Shown here in pieces: positions 1 to 10,604 of a DNA stretch of 64,000 nt. How positions within the stretch are numbered: position 1 is the first letter of the stretch; every line of letters begins with the position of its first letter. Origin of the DNA: Paraphaeosphaeria minitans (Eukaryota; Ascomycota; Dothideomycetes; Pleosporales; Didymosphaeriaceae); assembly GCA_015832175.1 (NCBI GenBank), contig WJXW01000009.1, positions 1 through 64,000 of the forward strand, written 5' to 3'. The notes below the pieces were generated by a model. That model made no database searches, was not told the DNA's origin, and saw nothing but the letters and a program-made list of their open reading frames with translations. Made by a program: the position numbers and the translations under genes.

Positions 1-430
1 TCTGTTGCAGTGTAGTCGTATCTGGCCCTTGTTTCGCGTAAGATAGCTGCATGCTGGCTGCTTGCATTGGAAGCCGTCCAACGGCGCTCCTAGGACCTGG
101 ATTGGCGGTCCGCCAGCGTCTGGTAGCGTAACGCTGCCCAGCCCTTGTCTTCTCAAAGAGCGCAGCTTTCAATGAATTTCCTCCGTTCGTTAACTGGTAC
201 ACTATGCTTTTGACGGAGATGTCATCGAGATTTTCTATGCCGGCTTTGTGCTCGCTGCAGCAAAGCACGCCGTACTCCTTAACAAAATGAATATACTTTT
301 GTATATTAGCTTGCGCTAAGTTTTCTCCTGCTAGTTGCTGTTGCTGCTGAGAGTTCTGTTGATGTGGTGATGTTAGTACTCTGTTAGCTGGGCTTGACGC
401 GGAAGCTCGAGCGTCCCAGCAGAACTCCAT
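1..430 (-). CDS. 5' part of a telomere-linked-helicase-like gene, cut by left window edge
   Basis: An uninterrupted frame of 143 codons runs from an ATG at 430 to the window edge. The protein has a Gln-rich stretch at about residues 29-36, then a segment containing FVKEYGVLCCSEHKAGI. That segment resembles the N-terminal Cys/His-rich (OrsD/DUF3505-like) region found in fungal telomere-linked RecQ-type helicases. The stronger argument is position. The same DNA recurs at 7054-7484, where it forms the N-terminus of a RIP-degraded copy whose downstream part still shows RecQ helicase motifs. In that second copy the start is ATA and many Gln and Trp codons are stops, whereas here all are intact. 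Seen: open frame and copy relationship. Inferred: helicase identity, because the helicase domain of this copy lies outside the window. It could be a functional subtelomeric gene or a young copy not yet mutated. Confidence 0.55.
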   Translation of the reverse strand, partial: MEFCWDARASASSPANRVLTSPHQQNSQQQQQLAGENLAQANIQKYIHFVKEYGVLCCSEHKAGIENLDDISVKSIVYQLTNGGNSLKAALFEKTRAGQRYATRRWRTANPGPRSAVGRLPMQAASMQLSYAKQGPDTTTLQQ

Positions 431-745
431 CGCGAATTAGTAGTAAAAAGTAATGGCTAAACCCTGCGCCACCACCATCCTATTTTGTGAATAAGAGATG
501 GTAGATTAGTATAAGAGGTTACGTTGAGATGAATTAGAATGAGAAAGAAATAGAAATAGCTGGGGAATAGGATTGTTTCTGCCCCTAGTCTAACGCGTTT
601 CTGGTATCAAATCCTACCTAATTCGTTAACTCTAACCCTAACGCTAAGCCAATCTTAGCGCGTCTGTGACCACCGACGCCTCTTCCTCTTGGGTAGGGAC
701 CAAGCGCGCCGAAGTGATGGTGAGGAAGAGTTAGGTGAGGAGGAA
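1..745. repeat. Repeat copy A (unmutated helicase 5' region plus upstream)
   Basis: This stretch aligns end to end with 7054-7748. Differences are almost all transitions, and this copy keeps the CA/TG state where the other has TA. Homology stops on the right just after CGCCTCTTCCTCTTGG; on the left it continues past the window edge. It includes the helicase 5' coding part (1-430) and about 315 bp of upstream DNA with one telomere-like TAACCCTAA motif near 632. Confidence 0.9.
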
Positions 746-1850
746 GACACTCGAGTGGAGGCCCCAAAAGCGCCTCTAAAACGAAATCGCACGTTGAAAG
801 CGACCAGCCGTTCAATAGAGGATAGAAATCGAAAGCTAAAGCGTTAGCTAGTGGACACAACAATAGAAGTCGTGCCATGTACACAATACATAGAGGAGGC
901 AGAGTTATTAGAAAATAATAGAGAAGAGGCACGTTACTATACATTCGCGAAAAAACTACTAAGAGTAGGCGCTACTATTAGGGAAGGGATAATAAGCCAA
1001 GCAGTTACTATAGGTGCGGCTAAGTGTCTGCGTAATTAGAAAATAGTATTATAGGTATAGAGGACAAAGCACACATAGGGCCTATAGTTATTTAGAGAAA
1101 AAGTGGAGAGACTACTAGACATAGTTAAATATAAAGAGGGCAACAGTACTATAGCTAACACTATACTAGAGAGCAGTATAGCATTATCGCAACGCTCTAG
1201 TGCTAGTTTCACAGAATATAGTTTTACACAGTTTAAGACTAAGAGGTTCTATTCGCTGTACAAGAGCGTAAAATAGGGATAGGCAGTTAGTATTATAAGT
1301 AAGATGCAGCAGCGCTAGATATAGGCAGCGCTATAGTTAGAGTTTAAATTATTAGAGGGCCTAGTACAAAAAAGAAAGATACTATCTAGTAGAAGAGGGA
1401 AAGGATACGCGTCTATTATAAAAAAACTTTTATTCACTCAAGAATTTAGCACAATAGAAGAGGAGGAACTAACTAAGGAAACGCATCCTACAGCGTAGAG
1501 AGAATTTGGTTAGTGCTTAGATACAGGGAGACGATAGTATCTACTTAAGGCAAGATTTAGTGTGGGCGTGTTTACAATACTGCCAAGGAACTCTATGTCT
1601 AACACCTATATTAAATAAGGCATAACAGTTGCGCAGCTCTAGTAATAGATAGACATAGTTGCGCAATATAACAATACTGTCTTTAAAAGCGCGACAGCTG
1701 TGGCAGAAACGTACAAGGCGTATATATTAGATCTAGAGCCGCTAGAGCCCTTACTCCTAGAGATGCTTTCAGACGAGAATCTGGCGTATTATAATTTAAT
1801 TACAGGTTTCCAACCAGCAAGTAGTTAGCGGCTCCTAGGGGATGTTAACG
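674..1850 (+). pseudogene. RIP-degraded coding region of unknown function
   Basis: One plus-strand frame can be followed from about 674 to 1850 with only TAG or TAA interruptions, the pattern left when RIP converts CAG, CAA or TGG codons. The first stop is the TAG at 848-850; the longest clean part runs from 851 to 1036 and contains the stretch YIEEAELLENNREEARYY. Long charged and helical segments follow, including a Glu/Lys-rich stretch near 1450. I do not recognise the protein. It lies head to head with the helicase gene starting at 430, so it may be part of the same subtelomeric unit. However, the second helicase copy at 7 kb is not flanked by it. Base composition is rich in TA dinucleotides, unlike the genes beyond 17 kb. 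Confident that it is a decayed coding region; function unknown. Confidence 0.5.
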
Positions 1851-2280
1851 ATTCGTACGATGGCTAGGTGACACTTAAGAGGGTTGTATTTACTAATTAG
1901 GGGTACTTAAGAAAGGTTTACGTAATCCATAATTCTGCGTTGTGCTAATTTCAGTCCTAGTATAGGGTTGAAATTATTTAGTGGCTTAGCATAACCTACA
2001 GATAGTGCGATTCCTTAGGGCTTCTTAATAAAGTTTTCGCCCTAATAATAATAGTACTATAAACTTTTGTAACTACCCCCTAGTAGTGCTGCAAGGAGTC
2101 CTCGCAGCCCATACACGTAAAAGTCCCCTATATAGGTGAAAGGGTAGGCTTGTGGTTTATAGGTAAAGTCGTACAGTTGTGCAGTCGAAAGTTGCGGTTA
2201 GGATAGTTAGCCGGAAATTGCACTTACTAGATAGATAGGGGTGTGAGGTTAAAATAGTAAATTGTGAATTAATGCGCATA
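1851..2280. other. Decayed repeat-type DNA, no gene seen
   Basis: TA-rich sequence with stops in all frames, continuing the degraded texture of the preceding coding relic. No recognisable motif found. Confidence 0.5.
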
Positions 2281-2434
2281 ATAGTGCGTTAAGATAGTGC
2301 GTTAGTGCGCGGGATAGTACGTCAAAATAGTGCGTTAGTGCGTAGGATAGTACGTCGAGATAGTGCGTTAGTGCGCAGGATAGTGCATTAAGATAGTGCG
2401 TTAATGCGCGAGATAGCGCGTTAGTGGGCTAGCT
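2281..2434. repeat. 33-bp tandem repeat (about 4.5 units)
   Basis: The unit begins with GATAGTGCGTTAGTGCGC and recurs every 33 bp, with small differences at CG/TG/CA sites (for example GTACGTC versus GTGCATT). Each unit is itself built of two related half-units around the words TAGTGCGTTA and TAGTACGTC. Copies differ mostly by transitions, consistent with RIP acting on a tandem array. Confidence 0.85.
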
Positions 2435-2479
2435 GTTTACGGACTAGCGCCAGTGCGCACGTACTAGCGCACAGACGAT

Positions 2480-3070
2480 ACTGGGTCTGAATCCTTAGTC
2501 CTAATAATATTAGTTTAGTAATTTAGTTTTAGTATTTATAAGTCCTACTTCTACTTATAAATACTACTACTTTAATAATTTCTTTTATATTCTCTTTTTA
2601 ATAGAAATATAAATTATTAATATAAAATTAAATTTAGTTTCACTCTAGTAGTTATATAATACTATTAGTATAAACTATTTAAAGTAAAACTTATAATTAC
2701 TAAATAAGTAAAAATTATTATAAGTATATAAAAAAGTATACTACTATTTAATAACTAGTGGTAAAGTTTATAAAAAAGTAGAAATATAGTTTAATTATAA
2801 TTTTATTAAATTCTAATAAGTTATAAGATAGTATTAATACTAGTACTTAGGTTTTTAGAAATTTACTTATTTTATACAATTCCTAAACTCTTCTAGAAGA
2901 CTCTAGTTTCTATTTTTTCTATAATTTCTAAAACTTACATCCTATTATACTAATATATAGTAAAGTAAAATAAAATCTATAATAGATAGGCTAACTCGAC
3001 TATAATATGTACAAAGTGAGATTTTTTAAAAAATAGAAGTAAAGTACTATATTCTAGGCCTAATTCTTCT
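2480..3070. other. Very AT-rich tract
   Basis: Almost entirely A and T with frequent TA steps and no open frame. It separates the tandem repeat from the helicase relic. The composition fits heavily RIP-mutated repeat DNA; no feature can be recognised in it. Confidence 0.7.
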
Positions 3071-6000
3071 CTTTAAGTTTTATAATAACTCTTATAGCTA
3101 CTACTATTGCATTACTAAGAAATTCGCCCCAGATACGTTTATAATAGCGCTGTCCAAGCTATACCTAGTACGCCTAGCACGAAACCTCGCACTCGCCCTA
3201 GAACCTGCACTACTAAATAATCTTAAGCCTATCTGTAATCCCCGTTGCTACCCTGGCTACAGAAATTATAATATTTAGCCACTAGTATAAGTTCGCGACG
3301 TCCTACCCTATTGTGCACTACTTCTGGCTTACCTAGCACCTTTAACAGCTGTAGTAGTTCCTAGCGTTACGCACCCCTTACTAGAACTCGTCTATGTCTC
3401 TCCCTATTATTATAGACTACGCTATACACAGTATTATTCTATACTCTTATTAGCCTACCTGCCCTAGCACCTAGTATATTGTACACCTAGCCCACAGCTC
3501 GTCTATACTTGCCTCCACCTCTTGCCACTTACTTACTGTGAGCGACTAGGCCTACTACTACTTAATCTAGCCCTTACTATATTAATTATACCTAGCTAAG
3601 TCTATATTACTACACACTACCTGCTGCCTATCTATGTACTCGCTTATCTTCCTACGCTGGCAGCCTTTACTCTTAATAAATATACCTATTATATATATAT
3701 CTACTAACGCTCTACCCTCCTAGATTCGCCTTTCTACCTCACCTAGCTTAACAATAATAACCAAGTCTGCCACCTCGCCGCTACGCCCTACACGCCTACT
3801 CTTCTAGTAGTAGTTAATTATGCTCTATAGCATGCCTACGTGTAAGACAAATATAATACTAAGAAAGTTAACCCTAGTACTAAGCGCTAATATTACTATA
3901 ATAAGCCCGCCTTTATCTAGCTAGCTAGCGAGGATTTTAGTTTAATCTAACTTACTAGTGTAGTAGTGCTTACAGCCTAGCGCCCTTACTAGCACTTTGT
4001 ATACAGTCCTGCTATAGTAGTAAATAACGCCTTTCTAGCCACTCTGTAGCTATTCCTACTACTATTAACATATAGCTAGTGCTGCCTCTATGGCCTTACC
4101 TCGCCCACACTACAACACGTAATACTAGATATTAGGCCGCACCGTGCTAGCCTAGATATAAGTGGTAGCTTAAATTAACATGCTTCTACCTAACACCCCC
4201 TCTAGTATAGGCGGTAGCGTCGCTATTAGTAGTATAATTAGGTATGTAAGCACGCATAGATTCTATAGCTTTACTAGCTTTAGCTGCTAATAGCTAGAGG
4301 TAATAATAAAATAGTACTTATTAATTACTACCTACTGTAGCTACTTCTTATCCTTTAGCGAGCTAGTATACTTTAGGAACCCCACGCTGCTAGCGACATT
4401 AGCACTAACTAGTATAATAGAGGCTAGGTTTATTTTATAGTTAACCTATTCTACGTAGTTAATACTGCGCGCGTAAATACGCGTTACTAGGTTCTTAATT
4501 AGTGCGCAGAATAGTACTATAACTACAGTTACGCTAGTATAGTTAAGGTAGGCCAGCACTATAAATAGTAGACTCTTGCCTTCACCTATAGGGAGCACGA
4601 CCACTAGCGGTGTCTAACTATTTACTATAGTAAATATGGCCTATTTCTGCTTATTTAACTTAAATAATATAGTAGCCTGGCTAAGTGCCTACTATATTAC
4701 TCTAGACATCGCACTTATAGTAACACCCCCTAGTTTAGTTTTCTTCTATAGCATAACTATAGTAAGATTATCTCTCCCTTTATCTTAACTGTCTCCTTCT
4801 TCTTTCTATTACCGCTTTCTAGCTACACTAGGTTGTATCTTATGCCTATCTATACCTAGAAACTTGTGCTAGCGCTAACTAAGCGGCTAGAAGGTCTTAA
4901 TTAAACGTATACTAAGATGCTTTATAATATTAATAGGCACGCTATAGTTAGCTAGGCTAATTTTAGTTATCTGCGTGCTCTACAGCTCTAACAGGCTCTT
5001 ACTATTCTTATTAACCTTAGGCTCTTTAATCTTACCTACCTTATCTTAGTAACCCTGCCTAAACACAGCCCTAACTACCTCCCGCCTAATCCCTACTACT
5101 GTGTGTTAGTAGTTAAGCGTGTTTAGCGCTACTTCTAGGTGCTTACCTATCTTGCGCTTTAGCACCTACGTTAGGTAATCTATATGCTATAGACCCTACT
5201 TATTAGCCTATAAGTAGTTAGTAAAGCTGCTGCCTAGCACCTCTATAGTTAGGTACTCTTTAAACAGCTATATATACGCTAAATATATAATAAGCACCTA
5301 TAAGAGCTGCGAAGGCAGGAATCTTAAAATAACTTTAGGCTTGTTAAACTGCGACTGTAACTTATAGTAATAGACTACTATTATAATCTATCTGTTTATT
5401 ACAAAGAGGTTACAGTCCTGCAGTGCTTTGTTATAGAACTATATTAACGTAATCTTAGTGCCCTAACCTAGTATTCCCTTGTTAATATAGAGATTAGTAA
5501 GCTCTAGCTCCTTAAAGCGCTTAACACTATGTAGGTACAGCTTTACGCGTGCAATGTTCTAAGTCCTATCTCTAGAGTAGAGCTTCTAACCCTACTTATC
5601 CTATATTATCTATTCGAGCATCTATTATAAGCTATTCTCTAGGCTGTTATTCCTATACGTGATAAAGGACATGCTGCGTTGTGTACACGCGACATCGTCC
5701 TAAATTAGGTTAAGCTAAATTAGGAAACGCTAACTAAGACTACAGACCTAGAGTAGCTTACCCTAGAGTAGGTTCTCTAGCTTAGTTAACAGTTCTTAGG
5801 CTATTAGCTAGAAATAGTGTATAACAATAGGTCTACTATTAAGGTAGAAGATCTTCTTATTCTCTAACTAGAAGGCGTTGCCTGCGTTGCTAGTATTTAT
5901 GCTAATAAACTTACTATAGGCTAGTAGACTAAGCAGCTAGCTTGTTAGGCTAAAGGACCTGTCCGCTAGAAAGCGCTTTCTTAGATTAAGATAGTAGTTA

Positions 6001-7484
6001 TGTTTTACTAAGCCCTACTGTTCCTGTTGCGTAGGCGAAAGTAGGTGTTTAACACTAATTACCTAAACGCAGTACACTATCCTAGCTACTAGATACAAAT
6101 AGTTCTTTATAGTGCGCAGTTAACATGTCTCTAAATTAAACCTAAGTATAGTAGTAAAGTAAATAAGCCTACTCTTAAATAGACTATAGATATAGGTTGT
6201 TATAATAAACGTACTAAGCATCTAGCGCACTAGGATAATGTGGCTAGCTTTATTATTACTGTCTAGGGCCTCCTAGAGTATAGTAGCTAGCAGCTTTTAG
6301 TCCTTTTTCTATAGGAATATCTCCCGCGCGTCCTTTATAGGATTAACTTTAACTTAGCGACCTATATAGGCCTTAGGCGGGCTCTCATCACTATAGTTGC
6401 TACTACTACTACTATTGCTATTACTACTATTATTAGTGCTGCTGCCCTCGCTACTCTTTATATCCTCGCTCTCCTTATCCGCTTCTTTAGCAGTAACAAT
6501 ACGTAGGATATAGTATATAAATATTATAATATACCTAGTATAGCGCGCCTAGCTCTCTAGGTTCTACAGTTAGGCTATTAGCTACTAGTAGATCTTATTA
6601 GCCTACGCACTCTTCACCTATTATTAGGTCTTACGTAGTAGCGAGGATAGCCCTTAGACGCTCTACTCTACTAGCTACTCTACAGCCTACATAGCCTTCT
6701 ATAGCTTAGGCTTATCCTAGCGTAATAGCTAAATCGCGTAGGTAAGATATATATAGTTATGGTTTATAAAGTGCTCTAGCTACTCTATAAACTTCTACTA
6801 GCCTATCTTATCTATCTTTATAACTTCTATATTTATTACCTACTCTTACCGCTTCCTCTCTTCCTACGTTTACGCGTACTCTGCCAGAATATCTTCTACC
6901 TCTTCTTTATATGCCCTAGCGTCTGCTCTGCTGTCTACTATATTAGGGACGTAAACTACAAAGTACCGCTGCTATCCTAAAGTAGGGAAGAAAGACTATA
7001 TTTTTACCTTCTAGTAGAGCGCATCTAATCCTATCTTAAACGCTAACTTATAACTGTTGTAGTATAGTTATATCTAGCCCTTATTTCGCGTAAGATAGCT
7101 ATATACTAGCTACTTATATTAGAAGCTATCTAATAGCGCTCCTAGGACCTAAATTAGTAGTTCGCTAGCGTCTAGTAGCGTAACACTGCCTAGCCCTTAT
7201 CTTCTTAAAAGAGCGTAGCTTTTAATAAATTTCCTTTATTTATTAACTAGTACACTATGCTTTTAATAGAGATATATATTAAGATTTTCTATACTAGTTT
7301 TATGCTTGCTGTAGCAAAGTACGCTATACTCCTTAATAAAATAAATATACTTTTATATATTAGCTTATGCTAAGTTTTCTCCTACTAGTTACTATTGCTA
7401 CTAAGAGTTCTATTAATGTGGTAATGTTAGTACTCTATTAGCTAGGCTTAACGCAGAAGCTTAAGTGTCCTAGTAGAACTCTAT
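3070..7484 (-). pseudogene. Telomere-linked RecQ-type helicase, destroyed by RIP
   Basis: Read on the minus strand, translation with stops still shows RecQ/superfamily-2 landmarks in order. Motif I reads VVVLPIGEGKSLLF (4570-4610). A segment VTVVIVLFCALIKNLV follows (4470-4535). The Walker B/DEAH motif is decayed to VVINKYY (about 4308-4330), where the family has VIDECH. Motif VI is decayed to KSRRVGRSGE (3785-3815), where the family has Q-x-SGRxGRxG. Changes are those expected from G-to-A and C-to-T mutation. The N-terminus matches the intact frame at 1-430, but the initiator at 7484-7482 reads ATA and Gln codons are stops. Length, about 4.4 kb, fits telomere-linked helicases. The 3' end is approximate. 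Such genes typically sit next to chromosome ends, so this region is probably subtelomeric. Confidence 0.85.
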
Positions 7485-7748
7485 TGCGAATTAGTAGTAA
7501 AAAGTAATAGCTAAACCCTGCGCCACTACTATCCTATTTTGTGAATAAGAGATGGTAGACTAGTATAAGAGGTTACGTTGAGATAAATTAGAATAAGAAA
7601 GAAATAGAAATAGCTAAGGAATAGGATTATTTCTGCCCCTAGTCTAACGCGTTTCTAGTATTAAATCCTACCTAATTTGTTAACTCTAACCCTAACGCTA
7701 AGCCAATCTTAGCGCGTTTGTGACCACTAACGCCTCTTCCTCTTGGAT
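7054..7748. repeat. Repeat copy B (RIP-mutated partner of 1-745)
   Basis: Colinear with 1-745 with few or no indels. CA and TG in copy A are systematically TA here (for example CTGGCTGCTTGCATTGG becomes CTAGCTACTTATATTAG). Homology ends just after CTCTTCCTCTTGG, where the Gag relic begins. Confidence 0.9.
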
Positions 7749-9053
7749 AGGATTTTAGTAGTTTAGGTAGTACTTTAGTGCGTAGTCTAACTTTCTATTT
7801 TTATAGGGTTGCATTCCTTTTAGTACTTAGTAGGGTTCTATATAGTCCTAAACATTTAGTTTATACTTAGGTAATATAGGGTTATCTTCTTCCCGCCTAC
7901 TTTATAGGTAAAGAGTAGGAGATTTTAGTATCTCTTCTACGTCTTCTACGTTGTAGTATACATTAGAGTTATCTTCTAGATCTTTGTATAGTTATAAGTT
8001 AGGTAAATCTAATTACTTACTTTACTCTAGTGTAACACGTTAGTAACTAAATAGCGTTGTAATAACTTTCTATTCCTTATTAGGTTCTTAGTCCTTAATA
8101 GTTAGTATATTTAACTTAGTTTAATAGACTTTGTTCTTTAATTTATAGTTCCTGGCTATATAGCCTAGTTTGCTATATATAAAGCATTTATAGGTCTTAG
8201 TTATTAGTTATTAACTTCTATTAGAGACGCGTTTATTAGGCTGCTTAAGGCCTATTTTTCCTCCTTTTCCTTTGCCTAAGTAGTTAAACTAGACATCTTC
8301 TATTAGTTTATATCTCTAGTAGTTCCTTAGCTATTACTTTTAGATAGTTCTAACAGGGTTCTTATAAACTATTTTTGCTAGTTATCTAAAGCTTATTACC
8401 CTAAAGTTTTAGTAGAGCTCCTATTACAGTAAAAACTATTCTCTATTAATTCTAATAGTTTCTTTATATAGTTCTTTAAAGTTAGCAATTTGTGCACTAC
8501 TACGTAAGAGTTTCTTACGTAGTTTCTGTTTAAGTCCTTATTTATATATATCCTAAAGAGATTTATTGTCCTAGTTAAGTTACACAGCGTATCTACGAAA
8601 CTTAGCTATATACTTCACTGCTAATTATTTCTAAATTATAGTCTAAATCTTTACTTTTATAATAGAGTCCTTATTAGCAATCCTAAAGAGTTATTTAAGG
8701 CATTTCTTAAAGTTATTATAATCTTTAATAATATTAACTATATTAGCGTGCTTATTTGCGTAATTGTTGTTATTATTATTATAGTCTATTCCTAGGTACT
8801 TTTTAAGGTAGGGATAGATCTATAATTCTATATTTCTTTATATATATGTTGCTGCGAAGATAACCTTCTTCTTATCTTTAAGAGGTTTATCTAAGTTAAA
8901 GAAGTAAAGGTCTAACTAGAGAATTTAGACGTTAGTTTAAAATTGTTTACTAAAGTAGAGATTAGGTTTGTACGCCTTACTGCTATCCTTTATAGGAGTA
9001 ATCTTGGCGGCACCTAAAGCTGTGGAAGAGGTAGGAGTTTATAAAGTACTTAT
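7749..9053 (-). pseudogene. Ty3/gypsy-type retrotransposon Gag, RIP-degraded and truncated
   Basis: On the minus strand a frame begins at 9053 with ATA in place of ATG, 18 bp inside the LTR boundary at 9071. It contains the Gag-like segment KKVIFAATYIKKY around 8835-8880, where Ty3/gypsy Gags have KVLFAATYL. Near 8161-8195 the segment KCFIYSKLGYIARNY is a decayed CCHC zinc knuckle (C-x2-C-x4-H-x4-C), with Cys and His codons changed by G-to-A. Stops are TAG and TAA only. The frame ends abruptly at the junction with repeat copy B at about 7748, so protease, reverse transcriptase and integrase are missing. Identity is from motif recognition; confident for an LTR-element Gag, less so for the clade. 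Confidence 0.7.
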
Positions 9054-9070
9054 ATTAAGGGTGTTTAAGA

Positions 9071-9481
9071 TATTAAATCTAAGAGGGTAGCTAGTCCTAA
9101 AGGGTTAAGGTTAGTTCTTAGGCAGGAGTACTTACAGAAGGTAGAAGGTCTTATTAATATAATAGTATTTTACAAAGTGTAATAAGTTAACAATTTAGTC
9201 TACTAGAATCTAAATAATAGATTAATAAATAGATTAAATATAAGTATAGAGAGCCTATCCTCGCGTTCCTATATACTAAGGCTACTCTGCTACTTAGTGC
9301 CACTAAGCAACTAAGCACCTTACGTAACCTACTCTACTACTTAGTGCTACTAAGTAACTAAGCACATTACGTAACCTAATCTAAGTTACTTGGCGTCTCT
9401 TTGTTATGTTCGTAACCCTGTTGTTGCCTCATCACACCTTTATAAGCGCCCGAGTCCCACATTGTTATCTGGTACGTAACA
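9071..9481 (-). mobile_element. 411-bp LTR, minus orientation (5' LTR of the truncated Gag element)
   Basis: Reverse complement of the LTR at 10605-11015, exactly the same length. Its outer end is TGTTACGTACCAGATAACA (at 9481, reading left) and its inner end reads TTAAATA, where the other copy has TTAAACA. The inner end adjoins the Gag relic, as a 5' LTR should. No matching target duplication is seen (TAAGA at 9066-9070 versus CTAGT at 9482-9486). Differences from the partner are transitions. Confidence 0.85.
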
Positions 9482-10604
9482 CTAGTTTAGGCGCTACTTA
9501 CCTACCTCCCTACTAGCTTAGGGCTAGATTAAGGTTAAAACTGCTATAGGAGTTATATAAATATTATTATTACTATCTTTAGAAGAGGGCTAGCTACCCT
9601 TATAAGAGGTAGCTTAAGTAGTAAGCTTATCTTCTAGGGCCTCTATTTTAAGGTCTACTACGATCTATAAAAACCTAGCAATAGCCGCGTTATAGTCCCC
9701 TTTAGGAACATTATAGTTAAGGGTAACTATATAGATGTTGCACTAGATTGCGCGGCGTAACTTACGTAGTTTTTTAGTGTTACTCTACTAGCCGCCACCT
9801 ACCTCTACTAAGGTCTGTTTAAAGTAGATATAAAAGTTAGAGAAACTCTCTTTAAGGCCTTACCTAATTATATTAAGGCATGCTTTAGCCTTTTACTAGG
9901 CGTGTTTATTAGTGTATATAAAGGTAAGGTACTATATAAACGTCTATAAGTTAAACTAGCTATCTACCCCCCTAGTTTAGTAGAAGGCCGCTACTGTGTT
10001 CTAAGGACTATTATTTAGGCAGTCCTATATTAGCGCCTATTCTTTTTAGGGGGAGCTAATAAACTGCTTATTAGCCTAAAGCTTATAATCTATTATAATC
10101 TTCTAGACTCTAAACTATGTTTTTAAGCCCCTAAACTTAGTTAGGCTTAAGAGTAGTTTACGCTATAAAATTAGCTAGTCTATACTAGTAAATAAAGATC
10201 TGCCCTTTGTAGTAGAGGTAGATAGGCCTAGGGCAGTGCTAGTATAGGCCTATTAGCGTATAAAGAGCTTGCGCAGCTTTTTATTCTAGAGTTATAGTAT
10301 TTATATAGTAGAGTAGTCTTTATCTCTAGTAGTAATTAAGTTCTGTAGTTATTTTACTAACTTAGCAATATTAGAGGTATCTATTAGTAGGTTATTCTAA
10401 ACTCTATTATATTTCTCTATTCTTTTAAACGACTCTTTTCTAGAAAACCTAGAATTTAATATTATAGGCTAGCCTTAGAGAGTAAATAGAACTATAAGTG
10501 CTAAAATATAAAGGATAAATTCTAGGTATTAAGTCTCTATAGGGGGGTGTGCCGCTTATAAGAAGAGTTTTCCTTAGTAGGTTCACTTCTTTAGGGCAGT
10601 TCCT
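9482..10604 (-). pseudogene. Second retroelement relic, Gag-like coding on the minus strand
   Basis: A minus-strand frame with TAG/TAA interruptions can be followed from about 10050 down to 9490. Segments such as GLKESFSNFYIYFKQTL and NYNVPKGDYNAAIARFL look like helical Gag/capsid-type sequence, followed by a Ser/Asn-rich tail. The part from 10050 to 10604 is also decayed but I could not assign it. The frame differs from the Gag at 7.7-9.0 kb, so this is probably a different element into which LTR sequences were inserted. Identity as Gag is inference from general character only. Confidence 0.35.

Noticed and set aside
625..640. Telomere-like TAACCCTAA motif (also near 7687)
   Set aside because: Only one unit in each repeat copy, not an array; it is part of the duplicated upstream region, so it is not evidence of a telomere by itself.
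2281..2434. CRISPR-like array
   Set aside because: Units are contiguous without unique spacers, and the genome is eukaryotic; it is a plain tandem repeat.
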